DNA from: Rudaea cellulosilytica DSM 22992
GTDB lineage: Bacteria; Pseudomonadota; Gammaproteobacteria; Xanthomonadales; Rhodanobacteraceae
Length of the DNA stretch: 64,000 nucleotides
Assembly: GCF_000378125.1 (NCBI RefSeq)
Contig: NZ_KB899245.1
Span: 1 to 64,000, forward strand
Direction: 5' to 3'
A program made the translations under genes and the position numbers. The notes below the pieces were generated by a model that saw nothing but the letters and a program-made list of their open reading frames with translations, was not told where the DNA came from and did not search any database. Below are positions 37,385 through 46,851 of the stretch, in pieces; positions within the stretch are counted from its first letter, which is position 1, and each line of letters opens with the position of its first letter.

Positions 37385-38443
37385 ATGGTCAAGAGCTTCG
37401 CTTTCGGTGTGCTGTGCGCGGCGGGTCTGCTGGGTGCGACCCTGCCGTTCGTCGCGCACGCCGGCGCGGTGTTCCGCTGCGCCGGGCCCCACGGCGAGAT
37501 CGCGATCACCAACAAGCCGAATGGCTACTCCGCGTGCACCAAGCTGCCGAATAGCGACTATGTCGAGCCGGCCGCGGCGAAGGCGCGCAAGCCGGCGATT
37601 AAAGAGGAACCGGCCAAGACGGCCGCCGCCATCGTGCCGGAACCGGGCAAGTCCGCTGCCACGCAGCCCGATGCGCCGGAAGCATCCAAGCCCGAAGCAT
37701 CGAAGCCGGCCTCGGTCGCGACGGCCGAACCGGCCAAGGCGGCTGAAGCCGTCCGCCCGCGCAGCGAATACAAATCGATACCGGCCTCGCCATTCGCGGA
37801 CGTGGTCAGCGAGCTGCGACTCAACGGCGAAGCACCGGTCAAGGTCGCCCCGAACGCAGTCGAAAGGCCGGAGAAGAACGTCGAGGTACGCCGCGGTGCG
37901 GTGTACAAAGTGGCGCGCGCGAATGGCATCGTCGAGTACACCAATGTCAGGCCCGGCGGCGGCGCGTATACGATGATGTTCACCTACATCGCGACCTGCT
38001 ATGCCTGCGACGTGAAGTCCGCGATCAACTTCGCCACGCTCGCGCTCAACCTCGATGCCTACAAGGACGAAGTCGCCACTGCGGCATCCGAGTTCGGCGT
38101 CGATCAGGCGTTGTTGCGTGCGGTGATTCATGCCGAATCGGCATTCAATCCGAACGCGATCTCGGTCAAGGGCGCACAAGGGTTGATGCAGCTGATGCCG
38201 GCGACGGCGAGCGACATGGGCGTTGCCAGCCCGTTCGATCCGGCGCAGAACATCCGCGGCGGTGCGCGCTACCTATCTGCGCTGCTCAAACTGTTCAACG
38301 GCGATGAGCGCCTGGCGGCGGCGGCGTATAACTCCGGCCCACAGAACGTGCAGAAGTACAGTGGGGTGCCTCCGTTCGACGAAACCCGGGTCTATGTCGA
38401 GCGCGTCGCGACTTTGCGCAAGCGCTACGGCGAGGCGCGCTGA
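37385..38443 (+). CDS. Lytic transglycosylase (SLT domain) with DUF4124-like N-terminus
   Basis: A 352-residue periplasmic murein-cleaving enzyme. The start MVKSFAFGVLCAAGLL gives a signal peptide ending near AHA (residue ~26). Then come a short DUF4124-like segment (VFRCAGPHGEIAITN), a low-complexity Ala/Pro/Lys/Glu linker (~60-120) and a C-terminal SLT domain. The catalytic Glu is in HAESAFNPNA, with GAQGLMQLMPATA and AAAYNSGP motifs. It lies downstream of a phased GTAAA array and convergent with a DegS-like protease gene. Confidence 0.92.
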   Translation: MVKSFAFGVLCAAGLLGATLPFVAHAGAVFRCAGPHGEIAITNKPNGYSACTKLPNSDYVEPAAAKARKPAIKEEPAKTAAAIVPEPGKSAATQPDAPEASKPEASKPASVATAEPAKAAEAVRPRSEYKSIPASPFADVVSELRLNGEAPVKVAPNAVERPEKNVEVRRGAVYKVARANGIVEYTNVRPGGGAYTMMFTYIATCYACDVKSAINFATLALNLDAYKDEVATAASEFGVDQALLRAVIHAESAFNPNAISVKGAQGLMQLMPATASDMGVASPFDPAQNIRGGARYLSALLKLFNGDERLAAAAYNSGPQNVQKYSGVPPFDETRVYVERVATLRKRYGEAR

Positions 38444-38452
38444 GCTAGCGGA

Positions 38453-39754
38453 TCAGCCGCCCGGTTGCGGGTTAGCGTTGGCATTCTGTTCCGCGCGGGC
38501 GGGAGTTTGGGGATGCTCGACCAAGGTCATGTCGAACTGCAATTGCTTGCCGTCGCGCTGGACGGAAACGGTGACCTTGCTGCCCGGTTCCAGATGCGAT
38601 TCGCGATTGCGCAGCGCTGACGCATTTGGCACCCACTGGCCGTCGATGCGCGTGATCGCATCGCCCACCTTGAGCCCGGCCTTGGCCGCGGGGCTGTCGG
38701 CATCGATCGCCGTGACCAGAGCCCCGCCGGTGATCACAGGCATCGGATCGCCCGGCTGGATCGGCATGTCGCGGCAGGTCACGCCGATCCAGGCGCGGAT
38801 AACGCGCCCGTAGCGGATGATCTGGTCGAGCACCTTCTTCGCCCGATCGACCGGGATGGCGAAACTGATGCCGACGTTGCCGCCGTTCACCGAAGGAGAG
38901 TAGGTGCGCGAGGTAATGCCGACCAGCTCGCCATAGGCGTTGACCAGCGCGCCGCCCGAATTGCCCGAGTTGACCGCCGCGTCGGTCTGGATGAAATCCT
39001 CGCCGTTCTCGGGGCTGATGATGCGACCCAGCGCGCTGACGATGCCCATGGTCACGGTCTTGTCCAGACCGAACGGGTTGCCGATCGCGAGCACGACGTC
39101 GCCCACCGCCACCGGCTTTTCCGCGATCGGGATCGTCGCTGCGTTCCAAACGTCGAGCTTGAGCACGGCAAGGTCGGTTTCCTTGTCGCTGCCAATGACC
39201 TTCGCCGCCATACTGCGGCCGTCGGGCATGCCGACGCTGATGTTGGTGGCGCGTTCGACGACGTGGTGGTTCGTGAGCACATAACCGTCCGCGTTGACCA
39301 CCACGCCTGAGCCCAGATTCTGGGTCGGCACGTTGGTTACCATCTGTGCGGGAACCACCGGGGGCAGATTCGGATTGTCTGTCCTCACCAGCACCTGCCG
39401 CGTTTGCTGCTCGATCTTGTTGACGAAGATGCTGACCACTGCCGGACTCGCGGCTTCGACCGCGGCCGAATACGAGGTCGTGATCGTGCCCGCATCGCTT
39501 GCCGTCGATGTGGCGTTCGTGCTGGCGTGCGGGCCAAAGGTCACGCCAGGTTCACGAGTGCGCAGCGCCGGCTTTGCGGGCAACGGTTTCGCGGTTTGGG
39601 TTTGCTCGACCACGGCGGAGGGTGCCGGTTCCGCCGACGAGCCGCGCAGTCGTGAGGTCCACTGCGGCGCGAGCAGCGAGATCACGAAGGCGAGGGCAAG
39701 CCCCAGGGTGACGAACTGCGCGACGAACTGGATCAGGCGGACAAAATTTTTCAT
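38453..39754 (-). CDS. Membrane-anchored HtrA-family serine protease (DegS-like)
   Basis: A 433-residue envelope protease. An N-terminal hydrophobic anchor (residues ~8-30) is followed by an Ala/Thr-rich linker and a trypsin-like domain with the triad motifs TNHHVV (His), DLAVLKLD (Asp) and GNSGGALV (Ser). One PDZ domain follows (GLKVGDAITRIDGQWV). The uncleaved-looking anchor and single PDZ resemble DegS, the sigma-E pathway protease, rather than DegP. The ~55-residue linker after the anchor is longer than in E. coli DegS. It is divergent from petABC across 269 bp; MucD/AlgW-like function is an alternative. Confidence 0.88.
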   Translation of the reverse strand: MKNFVRLIQFVAQFVTLGLALAFVISLLAPQWTSRLRGSSAEPAPSAVVEQTQTAKPLPAKPALRTREPGVTFGPHASTNATSTASDAGTITTSYSAAVEAASPAVVSIFVNKIEQQTRQVLVRTDNPNLPPVVPAQMVTNVPTQNLGSGVVVNADGYVLTNHHVVERATNISVGMPDGRSMAAKVIGSDKETDLAVLKLDVWNAATIPIAEKPVAVGDVVLAIGNPFGLDKTVTMGIVSALGRIISPENGEDFIQTDAAVNSGNSGGALVNAYGELVGITSRTYSPSVNGGNVGISFAIPVDRAKKVLDQIIRYGRVIRAWIGVTCRDMPIQPGDPMPVITGGALVTAIDADSPAAKAGLKVGDAITRIDGQWVPNASALRNRESHLEPGSKVTVSVQRDGKQLQFDMTLVEHPQTPARAEQNANANPQPGG

Positions 39755-40023
39755 TCGGACTCGGAAGCGGGCGGCAGACGTTTGTTTTCGTTGTCTGCGA
39801 GGTAGGGCTTTGGTTAAACTAGCACGATTTTTGGGGGAGCCCGCGCAGGCTGCTCAGCGGATTTTCAGACTCGGCGCATGGCTGCGTCGATGCATCAGGC
39901 ATGCAAGTGCATGGTGCGGCAAACGTGGTGCGGCTTGGCCGCGACCATTGTTTACCCGATCCGATATGGCATCGGGTGGCAGGAAGCCCGGTTTTGCAAA
40001 CATTCAATATCTCGGAGTGCCGG

Positions 40024-40620
40024 ATGGCAAATGAGGGTGTGAATCAGGGACGCCGCAGATTCCTGACCGGGACGACTGCGGTCGTCGGCGGCATCGGGGC
40101 TGCGTTCGCGGCGACTCCCTTCATCAAGTCGTGGCAGCCGAGCGAGCGCGCGAAGAACGCGGGCGCGCCGGTGCTGCAGGACATCAGCAAGATCGAACCC
40201 GGACAGAAGATTTCCGTGCTTTGGCGCGGTTCGCCGGTATGGATCGTCAACCGCACCAAGGCGATGCTCGACACGCTGCCCGGCCTCGACGGCCGCCTGC
40301 GCGATCCGAAGTCGCAGGTCGATCAGCAGCCGAAATACGCGCAGAACGAGACGCGCTCGATCAAGCCCGAGTGGCTGGTCATGATCGGCATCTGCACACA
40401 CCTGGGTTGCTCGCCGGAATACATCCCCGAGATCAAGCCTGAACCGTTCGATCCGGAGTGGAAGGGCGGCTTCTTCTGTCCCTGCCACAAGTCGCGCTAC
40501 GACATTTCCGGCCGCGTGTTCCAGGGCGTGCCTGCGCCGGCGAACATGGTCGTGCCGCCGTACAAGTTCGTCGACGACAATCACATCCTGATCGGCGTGA
40601 ATCCGGAGGACAAAGCCTAA
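40024..40620 (+). CDS. petA: Ubiquinol-cytochrome c reductase Rieske iron-sulfur subunit
   Basis: Rieske subunit of the cytochrome bc1 complex. The 198-residue protein starts MANEGVNQGRRRFLTGTTAV, with a twin-arginine-type RRRFLTG motif and one transmembrane helix. The 2Fe-2S ligands are in CTHLGC and CPCHKS; the last is usually CPCHGS, so the G-to-K change next to the second histidine is a small oddity. Its TAA overlaps the petB ATG by one base. Confidence 0.97.
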   Translation: MANEGVNQGRRRFLTGTTAVVGGIGAAFAATPFIKSWQPSERAKNAGAPVLQDISKIEPGQKISVLWRGSPVWIVNRTKAMLDTLPGLDGRLRDPKSQVDQQPKYAQNETRSIKPEWLVMIGICTHLGCSPEYIPEIKPEPFDPEWKGGFFCPCHKSRYDISGRVFQGVPAPANMVVPPYKFVDDNHILIGVNPEDKA

Positions 40621-41906
40621 TGGCCAACGTATTCACGAGCATCGGCAACTGGGTCAACGAGCGCGCACCGGGCATGATGCCGGTGTACCGCAAGCACATG
40701 ACCGAGTATTACGCGCCGAAGAACTTCAACTTCTGGTACTACTTCGGCGTGCTCGCCATGGTCGTGCTGGTCAACCAAATACTGACCGGCATCTTCCTGA
40801 CGATGTTCTACAAGCCGGGCGCAGCGACGGCGTTCGACTCGGTCGAATACATCATGCGCGACGTCGACTGGGGTTGGTTGATTCGCTATATGCATTCGAC
40901 CGGCGCGTCGATGTTCTTCATCGTCGTCTATCTGCACATGTTCCGCGGCTTGATGTACGGCTCGTACAAGAAGCCGCGCGAACTGGTCTGGCTGCTCGGC
41001 ATGTTCATCTTCCTCGCGCTGATGGCCGAGGCGTTCATGGGCTACGTGCTGCCGTGGGGCAACATGTCGTTCTGGGGCGCGAAGGTGATCATTTCGCTGT
41101 TCGGCGCGGTGCCGCTGATCGGCGATACGCTGGTGCAGTGGATAATGGGCGACTACAACCCGGCCGATGCGACGCTCAACCGCTTCTTCGCGCTGCACGT
41201 GATCGCGCTGCCGCTGGTCCTGCTCCTGCTCGTCGTGCTGCACATCTTCGCGCTGCACGAAGTCGGTTCGAACAATCCGGACGGCGTCGAGATCAAAAAG
41301 AAGAAGGACCCGGCCACGGGCAAGCCGCTCGACGGCATCCCGTTCCATCCGTACTACACGGTGCATGACATCGTCGGTGTCGGCTTCTTCCTGACGATCT
41401 GCGCGTTCATCATCTTCTACCAGCCGACCGTCGGTGGCTGGTTCCTCGAGAACGACAACTTCATCCCGGCCAACCCGCTCGTCACCCCGCCGGAAATCAA
41501 GCCGGTGTGGTACTTCACGCCGTTCTACGGAATCCTGCGCGTGATCCCCGACAAGGGCTTGGGCATCTCGGCGATGTTCGCCTCGATCGTGCTGCTGTTC
41601 CTGCTGCCGTGGGTCGACCGCGGCGCGGTCAAGTCGATCCGCTATCGCGGGCTCGGCTACAAAGTGGCGCTGGGTATATTCGCACTGACGTTCCTGCTGC
41701 TCGGCTCGATTGGTGCCGGTCTTACGGCGGAGTGGATTCCGAAGATTTTTGGCGCCAGCGCCGATGTGACCAGCATCGAAATGCATTTTGGCTGGCTGCT
41801 TGTGCTCATGTATTTCGGCTATTTCATCTTCCTGTTTGGCTACACGGCTTTCGGCTACGAGAAAACCAAGCCGGTGCCGGAGCGAGTGACGGGAGGAGGT
41901 CACTGA
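40620..41906 (+). CDS. petB: Cytochrome b subunit of the bc1 complex
   Basis: Membrane core of complex III carrying hemes bL and bH and the Qo and Qi quinone sites. The ATG at 40620 overlaps the petA stop; 428 residues. Eight transmembrane helices are apparent, with heme-ligand histidines in RYMHSTGASMFF...YLHMFRG and in the RFFALHVIALPLVLLLLVVLH region, and the Qo-site PPEI-type motif PPEIKPVW. It is followed by petC with a strong GGAGGAGGT RBS. Confidence 0.98.
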   Translation: MANVFTSIGNWVNERAPGMMPVYRKHMTEYYAPKNFNFWYYFGVLAMVVLVNQILTGIFLTMFYKPGAATAFDSVEYIMRDVDWGWLIRYMHSTGASMFFIVVYLHMFRGLMYGSYKKPRELVWLLGMFIFLALMAEAFMGYVLPWGNMSFWGAKVIISLFGAVPLIGDTLVQWIMGDYNPADATLNRFFALHVIALPLVLLLLVVLHIFALHEVGSNNPDGVEIKKKKDPATGKPLDGIPFHPYYTVHDIVGVGFFLTICAFIIFYQPTVGGWFLENDNFIPANPLVTPPEIKPVWYFTPFYGILRVIPDKGLGISAMFASIVLLFLLPWVDRGAVKSIRYRGLGYKVALGIFALTFLLLGSIGAGLTAEWIPKIFGASADVTSIEMHFGWLLVLMYFGYFIFLFGYTAFGYEKTKPVPERVTGGGH

Positions 41907-41907
41907 C

Positions 41908-42645
41908 ATGATGCGCAAAATCGTTCTCGCTCTTGCTTTCTCCGCAGTCGCATTCGTCGCACCAGCCTCTGCCGAGGAAGGCGGCGGCCTGCTTCCCGCC
42001 GGCACGAAGGTCGGCAACATCGCCTCGCTGCAGCGCGGCGCGCGCCTGTACTTCAACTACTGCTCGGGCTGCCATTCGATCAAGTACCAGAGCTACTCGC
42101 GCCTGGCGGACGACCTCAAGCTCGCGCCTGGCGAGGTGTTGAGCAACTTTGCCTTCACCGGCGCGAAGATCGGCGACCAGATCGTCTCGAACATGCCTGC
42201 GGACCATGCGCAGGAATGGTTCGGCAAGGCGCCGCCCGACCTTTCGCTCGAAGCGCGCGCGAAGGGTCCGGACTGGATCTACACCTACCTGAAATCCTTC
42301 TATCTCGATCCCTCGCGTCCGGTCGGCTGGAACAACACCGTGTTCCCCGGGGCCTCGATGCCGAACGTGCTCTGGGAACTGCAGGGCACCCAGGTCGCCC
42401 ATTACGCGCCCGCCAAGCCGGGCGAGGAGCCGGCGGTCGAGAAGTTGGAGTTGTCGAGCAAGGGCAAGCTGTCGGGCGAGGAATTTGATGCTGCCGCGCG
42501 CGACATTACGGCGTTCCTGCAGTACGTCGGCGAGCCGGCGGCGCTGAAGCGCGAAGCGGTGGGCGTGTGGGCGATTCTGTACCTCGCGTTTTTCACCTTC
42601 CTTGCCTGGTTGCTCAACAACGAATATTGGAAAGACGTTCACTGA
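41908..42645 (+). CDS. petC: Cytochrome c1
   Basis: Heme c1 subunit that passes electrons from the Rieske protein to cytochrome c. The 245-residue precursor has a signal peptide (about 22 residues, ending PASA), the heme motif CSGCH near residues 52-56, and a C-terminal anchor helix (VWAILYLAFFTFLAWLL). The axial methionine is probably in PGASMPNVLW. The ATG at 41908 or the next codon at 41911 could be used. A strong terminator follows. Confidence 0.96.
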   Translation: MMRKIVLALAFSAVAFVAPASAEEGGGLLPAGTKVGNIASLQRGARLYFNYCSGCHSIKYQSYSRLADDLKLAPGEVLSNFAFTGAKIGDQIVSNMPADHAQEWFGKAPPDLSLEARAKGPDWIYTYLKSFYLDPSRPVGWNNTVFPGASMPNVLWELQGTQVAHYAPAKPGEEPAVEKLELSSKGKLSGEEFDAAARDITAFLQYVGEPAALKREAVGVWAILYLAFFTFLAWLLNNEYWKDVH

Positions 42646-42670
42646 GGCTTTCGAGTAGCTGGCTTGTTGC

Positions 42671-42696
42671 AAAACCGGCGCTGCGGCGCCGGTTTT
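42671..42696 (+). terminator. petABC terminator
   Basis: A perfect 11-bp stem AAAACCGGCGC/GCGCCGGTTTT with a TGCG loop, followed by CGTTTTC. It separates the bc1 operon from sspA. Confidence 0.85.
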
Positions 42697-42816
42697 CGTT
42701 TTCAGGCTAGGCGTCGTCTTCGCGTAGGTGTAGATTGTTGCAAAAGCGTGGCGGCAAGCCACCGCAGCCGCCGACATCGGCTCCCAGGGGCGTGGGATAC
42801 AGAGGGAACTCGCAGC

Positions 42817-43440
42817 ATGGTCTTGAATCCGCGATCGCGTACTGTTTTGACGCTGTATTCTTCGCGCGACGACGTGCAGTGCCATCGTGTCCGCCTCGTG
42901 CTGGCGGCGAAGGGAGTGGCCTACGATTTCGTCGCGGTCAACCCGACTTCGCCGCCCGAAGACCTCGTCGATCTCAATCCCTATCACAGCGTGCCGACTC
43001 TGGTCGACCGCGACCTCGTCCTCTACGAAACAGGCGTGATCTGCGAATACCTCGACGAGCGCTATCCGCATCCGCCGCTGATGCCGATCGACCCGCTCTC
43101 TCGCGCGCGCTTGCGCCTGGGAATGGTGCGCATGGAGCGCGATTGGTATCCATTCGTCGAGCAGATTGCAGCCGGTGGCCGTCCCGCCGATGCCGCGCGC
43201 AAACGTCTGCGCGAAACCCTGCTCGCAAGCCTGCCATTGTTCAAAGCGGCAAAGTTTTTCCTCAATCCGGAAATGAGCCTCGCCGATTGCGCGCTCGCAC
43301 CGCTGATCTGGCGCCTGCCGAGCCTCGGCGTCGAGTTGCCGCGCGAAGCGCGTGTGATCGACGACTACGGTGAGCGTATTTTCCGTAACCCCGGTTTCAC
43401 CCGCAGCCTGACTGAAGAAGAGAAAGCATTGCGCGCTTGA
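42817..43440 (+). CDS. sspA: Stringent starvation protein A
   Basis: An RNA polymerase-associated GST-fold protein that alters transcription under starvation and stress. The start MVLNPRSRTVLTLYSSRDD is preceded by AGAGGGA; the frame extends upstream through the terminator, so the longer ORF is rejected. It has 207 residues, with a thioredoxin-like N-terminal domain (CHRVRLVLAAKG, VPTLVDRDLVLYET) and an all-helical C-terminal domain. It is paired with sspB, as in enterobacteria. Confidence 0.95.
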   Translation: MVLNPRSRTVLTLYSSRDDVQCHRVRLVLAAKGVAYDFVAVNPTSPPEDLVDLNPYHSVPTLVDRDLVLYETGVICEYLDERYPHPPLMPIDPLSRARLRLGMVRMERDWYPFVEQIAAGGRPADAARKRLRETLLASLPLFKAAKFFLNPEMSLADCALAPLIWRLPSLGVELPREARVIDDYGERIFRNPGFTRSLTEEEKALRA

Positions 43441-43459
43441 TTGCGCGCGAGATAACACC

Positions 43460-43888
43460 ATGACCGCCGCCACGATGACCTCCAACCGCCCGTACCTGCT
43501 GCGTGCCATGTACGAGTGGATCGCCGACAACGGCCTGACGCCGTACATCCTCGTCGACGCCAATGCGCCCGGCGTCAAGGTGCCGAAGAGCTCGATCAAG
43601 GACGGCCGCGTCGTGCTCAACGTCGCCTCGCGTGCGGTCGCCCAGCTCGAACTCGGTAGCGATCGAGTGCGTTTCATGGCGCGCTTTGCCGGCGTTTCCC
43701 AGGTGGTCGAGGCGCCAATCAGCGCAGTCCTGGCGATTTACGCGCAGGAGAACGGCCAGGGCATGATGTTCCCGGCCGAGGATCAGACAGCTGCGCAGCC
43801 GCCTGAGTCGACAGACGCACAAACCGCAACGGTCGCGCCTTCGGACCCGGCGCCGAAGAAGGGCCCGCATCTGCGCGTCGTGAAGTAG
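43460..43888 (+). CDS. sspB: ClpXP protease specificity-enhancing factor SspB
   Basis: An adaptor that delivers ssrA-tagged proteins to ClpXP. The 142-residue protein has the compact substrate-binding domain (RPYLLRAMYEWIADNGLTPYILVD, residues ~8-31), a flexible Ala/Thr/Pro linker and the ClpX-binding tail ending HLRVVK, which matches the conserved XB motif. It lies 19 nt after sspA. Confidence 0.96.
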   Translation: MTAATMTSNRPYLLRAMYEWIADNGLTPYILVDANAPGVKVPKSSIKDGRVVLNVASRAVAQLELGSDRVRFMARFAGVSQVVEAPISAVLAIYAQENGQGMMFPAEDQTAAQPPESTDAQTATVAPSDPAPKKGPHLRVVK

Positions 43889-43896
43889 TGCAGTTC

Positions 43897-44256
43897 TCAG
43901 TTCACGCGCCGGGGTAGTTCGATCACGTTCGAGCCGCGCACGACCGGATGCGCTTCGGCAACAGGCAGGCTCCATGCGAGCAGGCGGCCGTCGAGCATCG
44001 TCAGGCTGCCGCGGTGGCGGTCGTGGCCGTCGATGCTGACTTCGAAACGATAGTTGCGACGCAAGCGCAAATGGCCGTCGCCATTGCGGGTGAATCCGAA
44101 GCCGGCCAGCGACACGCTTTGGTCCAGCAGCTGCACGCCTGCTTTTGCGCAAAGATCGTGCCCGAGTGCGCGCGCAAGGTCGCGTGCCTTGAGTGCGTTC
44201 TGCCACAGCGCAAGTGCAACAAGCAGTGAAATTACGGCAAGCATCGGACCGATCAT
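43897..44256 (-). CDS. DUF3301 family membrane-anchored protein
   Basis: A 119-residue protein of unknown function. A single N-terminal hydrophobic helix (MLAVISLLVALALW) is followed by a basic, soluble domain with ARALGHDLCAKAGVQLLDQSV and RRNYRFEVSIDG, typical of DUF3301. The start is uncertain: ATGs at 44256 and 44244 are both possible, neither with a clear RBS. It ends 8 nt from the convergent sspB stop, a pairing I expect in Xanthomonadales but cannot check. Confidence 0.75.
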   Translation of the reverse strand: MIGPMLAVISLLVALALWQNALKARDLARALGHDLCAKAGVQLLDQSVSLAGFGFTRNGDGHLRLRRNYRFEVSIDGHDRHRGSLTMLDGRLLAWSLPVAEAHPVVRGSNVIELPRRVN

Positions 44257-44417
44257 CGCATTAGTGTATCCGTTGATGCCGGCCACCGGTACGAACACGA
44301 CCGTGCTGCTGCGCCTTCGATTCAGCTCCCCGCCTTGCGTCGAGGCGGTCGCTGGGCAATAATGCGCGCCCCGCGCGATCCGCGCCGGGTCCAGCGACGC
44401 CGCGACAGCGTCCTGAC

Positions 44418-44492
44418 GGGCGGTTAGCTCAGCGGTAGAGCATTGCCTTCACACGGCAAGGGTCGCAGGTTCGATCCCTGCACCGCCCACCA
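44418..44492 (+). tRNA. tRNA-Val (anticodon CAC)
   Basis: A 75-nt cloverleaf with acceptor GGGCGGT/ACCGCCC, discriminator A and encoded CCA at 44490-44492. The D arm contains AGCTCAGCGG, the anticodon stem TTGCC/GGCAA encloses the loop TTCACAC (anticodon CAC, reading GUG), and the T arm contains GGTTCGATCC. No att-like duplication of the tRNA 3' end was noticed nearby. Confidence 0.97.
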
Positions 44493-44553
44493 CATATACA
44501 AATCGCTGCAAACAAAACCCGTGCATTGCGCGGTTTTTGCTTCCAGCGGTAAC

Positions 44554-45264
44554 TTATCTCCGCTTCTGATCTTCGCTTCCGCGTTTCTTTGATTCGCTTT
44601 TCCCAAAGCGCACCATTTTTCGCAACGCATCCCCAATCATCCCGAGCGACGTCTTCACCGCATCGACCGACCAATCGAGCACGCGGCGTTCGTCGACGCC
44701 GCTGAACGCGCGCATCACGTCGGGCATGCCGGTGATCGGCGCGTCCTTCCATTTCGCCACGGCCTGCGCGCGCTTGCCGATCGCGTAGGTCACGCTGGCA
44801 TTGCTTACCGCCGATGAGACGATACCGGCGATCGGCACGAAGCGCCGCGTCACCACGCCGCCGAGGCGTCCGGCCAGGCGATGCAGCACGCCGCGCACGA
44901 GGACGTCGCCGGCGATACTCGCGCTCGTGCCCATGGTCTGCACGCGCGTGATCAACTGCTCATGTAGGGCCGCGGGCAACTTGAGCGAGTACAGCGCGAA
45001 CGTGTCTTCGACCAGCTCGCGCTGCACGCGCGCGAGGAATTTCGCGTCGAGCACCTCGCCGAAGACGAAACCGAGCACGCGACCGAGGCCCGGAATTGCC
45101 TCGATCGCCGCGGTCAGCGCGCCGGTCAGCGCGGCGCGCGTGACCTTGCGCCGCAGCAGGGCGACGAATTGCGCGTCGGGGTCGTCTGCGCGTATGGCGG
45201 CGATTTGCGTGCCCGTCCTGCGTACGGGCAGTTGCTCCTGCGGTTCGCGTTTGCTGCGTGGCAT
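44554..45264 (-). CDS. Hydrophobic protein resembling EcsC/DUF697 families
   Basis: A 236-residue protein I cannot assign firmly. It has a basic N-terminus, then LTGALTAAIEAIPGLGRVLGFVFGEVLD, a central region, and RFVPIAGIVSSAVSNASVTYAIGKRAQ. Paired glycine-rich amphipathic segments of this kind occur in EcsC and DUF697 (YcjF) proteins, which associate with membranes. The C-terminus is highly charged. It stands alone, with its 3' end next to tRNA-Val and its 5' end divergent from mtnA. Confidence 0.55.
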   Translation of the reverse strand: MPRSKREPQEQLPVRRTGTQIAAIRADDPDAQFVALLRRKVTRAALTGALTAAIEAIPGLGRVLGFVFGEVLDAKFLARVQRELVEDTFALYSLKLPAALHEQLITRVQTMGTSASIAGDVLVRGVLHRLAGRLGGVVTRRFVPIAGIVSSAVSNASVTYAIGKRAQAVAKWKDAPITGMPDVMRAFSGVDERRVLDWSVDAVKTSLGMIGDALRKMVRFGKSESKKRGSEDQKRR

Positions 45265-45384
45265 GGCCGCATGCTAGCGGAAATCGCGCCTTCTCGCGTC
45301 GCATGGCGATGCGGTCATGTGTAGGCAAGGCGGGCGCCACGATCCTGAGTTATTCTTGAGCGTTGACTGATTGCCTGGTTTGCC

Positions 45385-46452
45385 ATGTCCGAACTCGCCG
45401 CCCATCTCGATCGCCACGATACGATTCGCGCCGTGAACTACGCCGACGGCGTCCTGCGCCTGCTCGATCAGCGCGAGCTGCCGTTCACGGAGGCGCACAT
45501 CGAGTGCCGCAACGCGATCGAAGTGGCGAAAGCGATCAAGGACCTCGTCGTGCGCGGTGCGCCGGCGATCGGCATCGCCGCGGCCTGGGGCGTCGTGCTG
45601 CAGGCAGGGTTGCTTGAAGGTGCGGGCGAGCCTGTCAGCATCGCCGCGCTCGACTCGACCTTCGGCACCTTGAACGCCGCGCGGCCGACCGCGGTGAACC
45701 TCGCCTGGGCGCTCGCACGCATGCGTGCGACGCTGGCTGCAGCGAAGGACGATCCGCTGGGCGCGCTGACTGCGGAGGCACGTGCGATCCAGGACGAGGA
45801 CCTCGCCGCCAATCGCAAGATGGGCGAGATCGGCGCGAGTTTCTTCGCCGACGGCATCGGCGTGCTTACGCATTGCAATACCGGGTCGCTCGCGACCGCC
45901 GGCTTCGGCACTGCGCTCGGCGTGATCCGTGCCGGTTACGCGGGCGGAAAGATCGCCCGGGTCTACGCCGGCGAGACGCGACCATGGCTGCAGGGGGCGC
46001 GCCTGACCATGTGGGAACTCGTGCGCGATCGCATTCCGGCGAAGCTGATCGCCGATTCGGCCGCCTCGCACCTGATGAAGTCGGGTGTGGTGCAGTGGGT
46101 CATCGTCGGCGCCGACCGCATTGCCGCGAACGGCGATACGGCGAACAAGATCGGCACCTATCAGCTCGCGATCAGCGCGAAGCGCCATGGCGTCAAGTTC
46201 ATGGTCGTGGCCCCGTGGTCGACCGTGGACATGGCGACCAAGCATGGCGATGACATCGAGATCGAACTGCGCGATCCGGCGGAACTGCTCTCGATCTCGG
46301 GCAAGCGCACGGTCGTCGACGGCGCGGACGCATGGAATCCGGTATTCGATGTCACTCCGGCCGAGCTGATCGACGTCATCGTCACCGAGCGCGGCGCGAT
46401 ACAAAAGCCGTTCGGTCCAGGCTTGGCGAAGCTCGCGGGCGTGCAAGGCTGA
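45385..46452 (+). CDS. mtnA: S-methyl-5-thioribose-1-phosphate isomerase
   Basis: Isomerises methylthioribose-1-phosphate to the ribulose form in the methionine salvage pathway. It has 355 residues; the N-terminal [13 protein letters not shown], the active-site cysteine in [13 protein letters not shown] and the later catalytic aspartate region [18 protein letters not shown] are intact, separating it from eIF2B-like relatives. No other mtn gene lies nearby. gtrA follows after 3 nt. No clear RBS is visible upstream of the ATG. Confidence 0.95.
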   Translation: MSELAAHLDRHDTIRAVNYADGVLRLLDQRELPFTEAHIECRNAIEVAKAIKDLVVRGAPAIGIAAAWGVVLQAGLLEGAGEPVSIAALDSTFGTLNAARPTAVNLAWALARMRATLAAAKDDPLGALTAEARAIQDEDLAANRKMGEIGASFFADGIGVLTHCNTGSLATAGFGTALGVIRAGYAGGKIARVYAGETRPWLQGARLTMWELVRDRIPAKLIADSAASHLMKSGVVQWVIVGADRIAANGDTANKIGTYQLAISAKRHGVKFMVVAPWSTVDMATKHGDDIEIELRDPAELLSISGKRTVVDGADAWNPVFDVTPAELIDVIVTERGAIQKPFGPGLAKLAGVQG

Positions 46453-46455
46453 GCG

Positions 46456-46851
46456 ATGCGCCAGCTGCTTCTTTTCTGCGTCGGCGGCGTGCTCGGCTTC
46501 ATCGTCGATGCGGGCGTGCTGCAGATTCTCGTCAGCGGTTTCGCCTGGGACCGCTTCAGCGCTCGCCTGATCTCGTTTCTCTGCGCGGCGACGGCGACCT
46601 GGCTGTTCAACCGCAATCTCACGTTCCAGGGCACGCGCAACCACTCGCGCTTCGGCGAATGGTGGCGCTACATCTTCGCGATGAGCGGCGGGTTTGCCTG
46701 CAATTTCGCCACCTATTCGGCGCTCGTGCTCGCCTTCGATGTGGATGGCGCGCATCTGCCGCTCGCCGTCGCCGCGGGCTCGGTGGCCGGGCTCGGCGTC
46801 AACTATTTCGCCTCGCGCTACTGGATTTATCGCAGCAAGCCGCAGGCTTAG
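46456..46851 (+). CDS. GtrA family membrane protein
   Basis: A 131-residue protein with four predicted transmembrane helices, typical of PF04138. The family includes flippases for polyprenyl-linked sugars in O-antigen glucosylation and teichoic acid decoration. The motif TATWLFNRNLTF near residue 50 and the closing NYFASRYWIYR are characteristic. It begins 3 nt after mtnA and is probably co-transcribed, though no functional link is obvious. No glycosyltransferase partner is adjacent. Confidence 0.9.
   Translation: MRQLLLFCVGGVLGFIVDAGVLQILVSGFAWDRFSARLISFLCAATATWLFNRNLTFQGTRNHSRFGEWWRYIFAMSGGFACNFATYSALVLAFDVDGAHLPLAVAAGSVAGLGVNYFASRYWIYRSKPQA

Noticed and set aside
44418-45264. Genomic island inserted at tRNA-Val
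   Set aside because: No integrase, no duplicated tRNA 3' end and core genes resume immediately with mtnA and gyrA.
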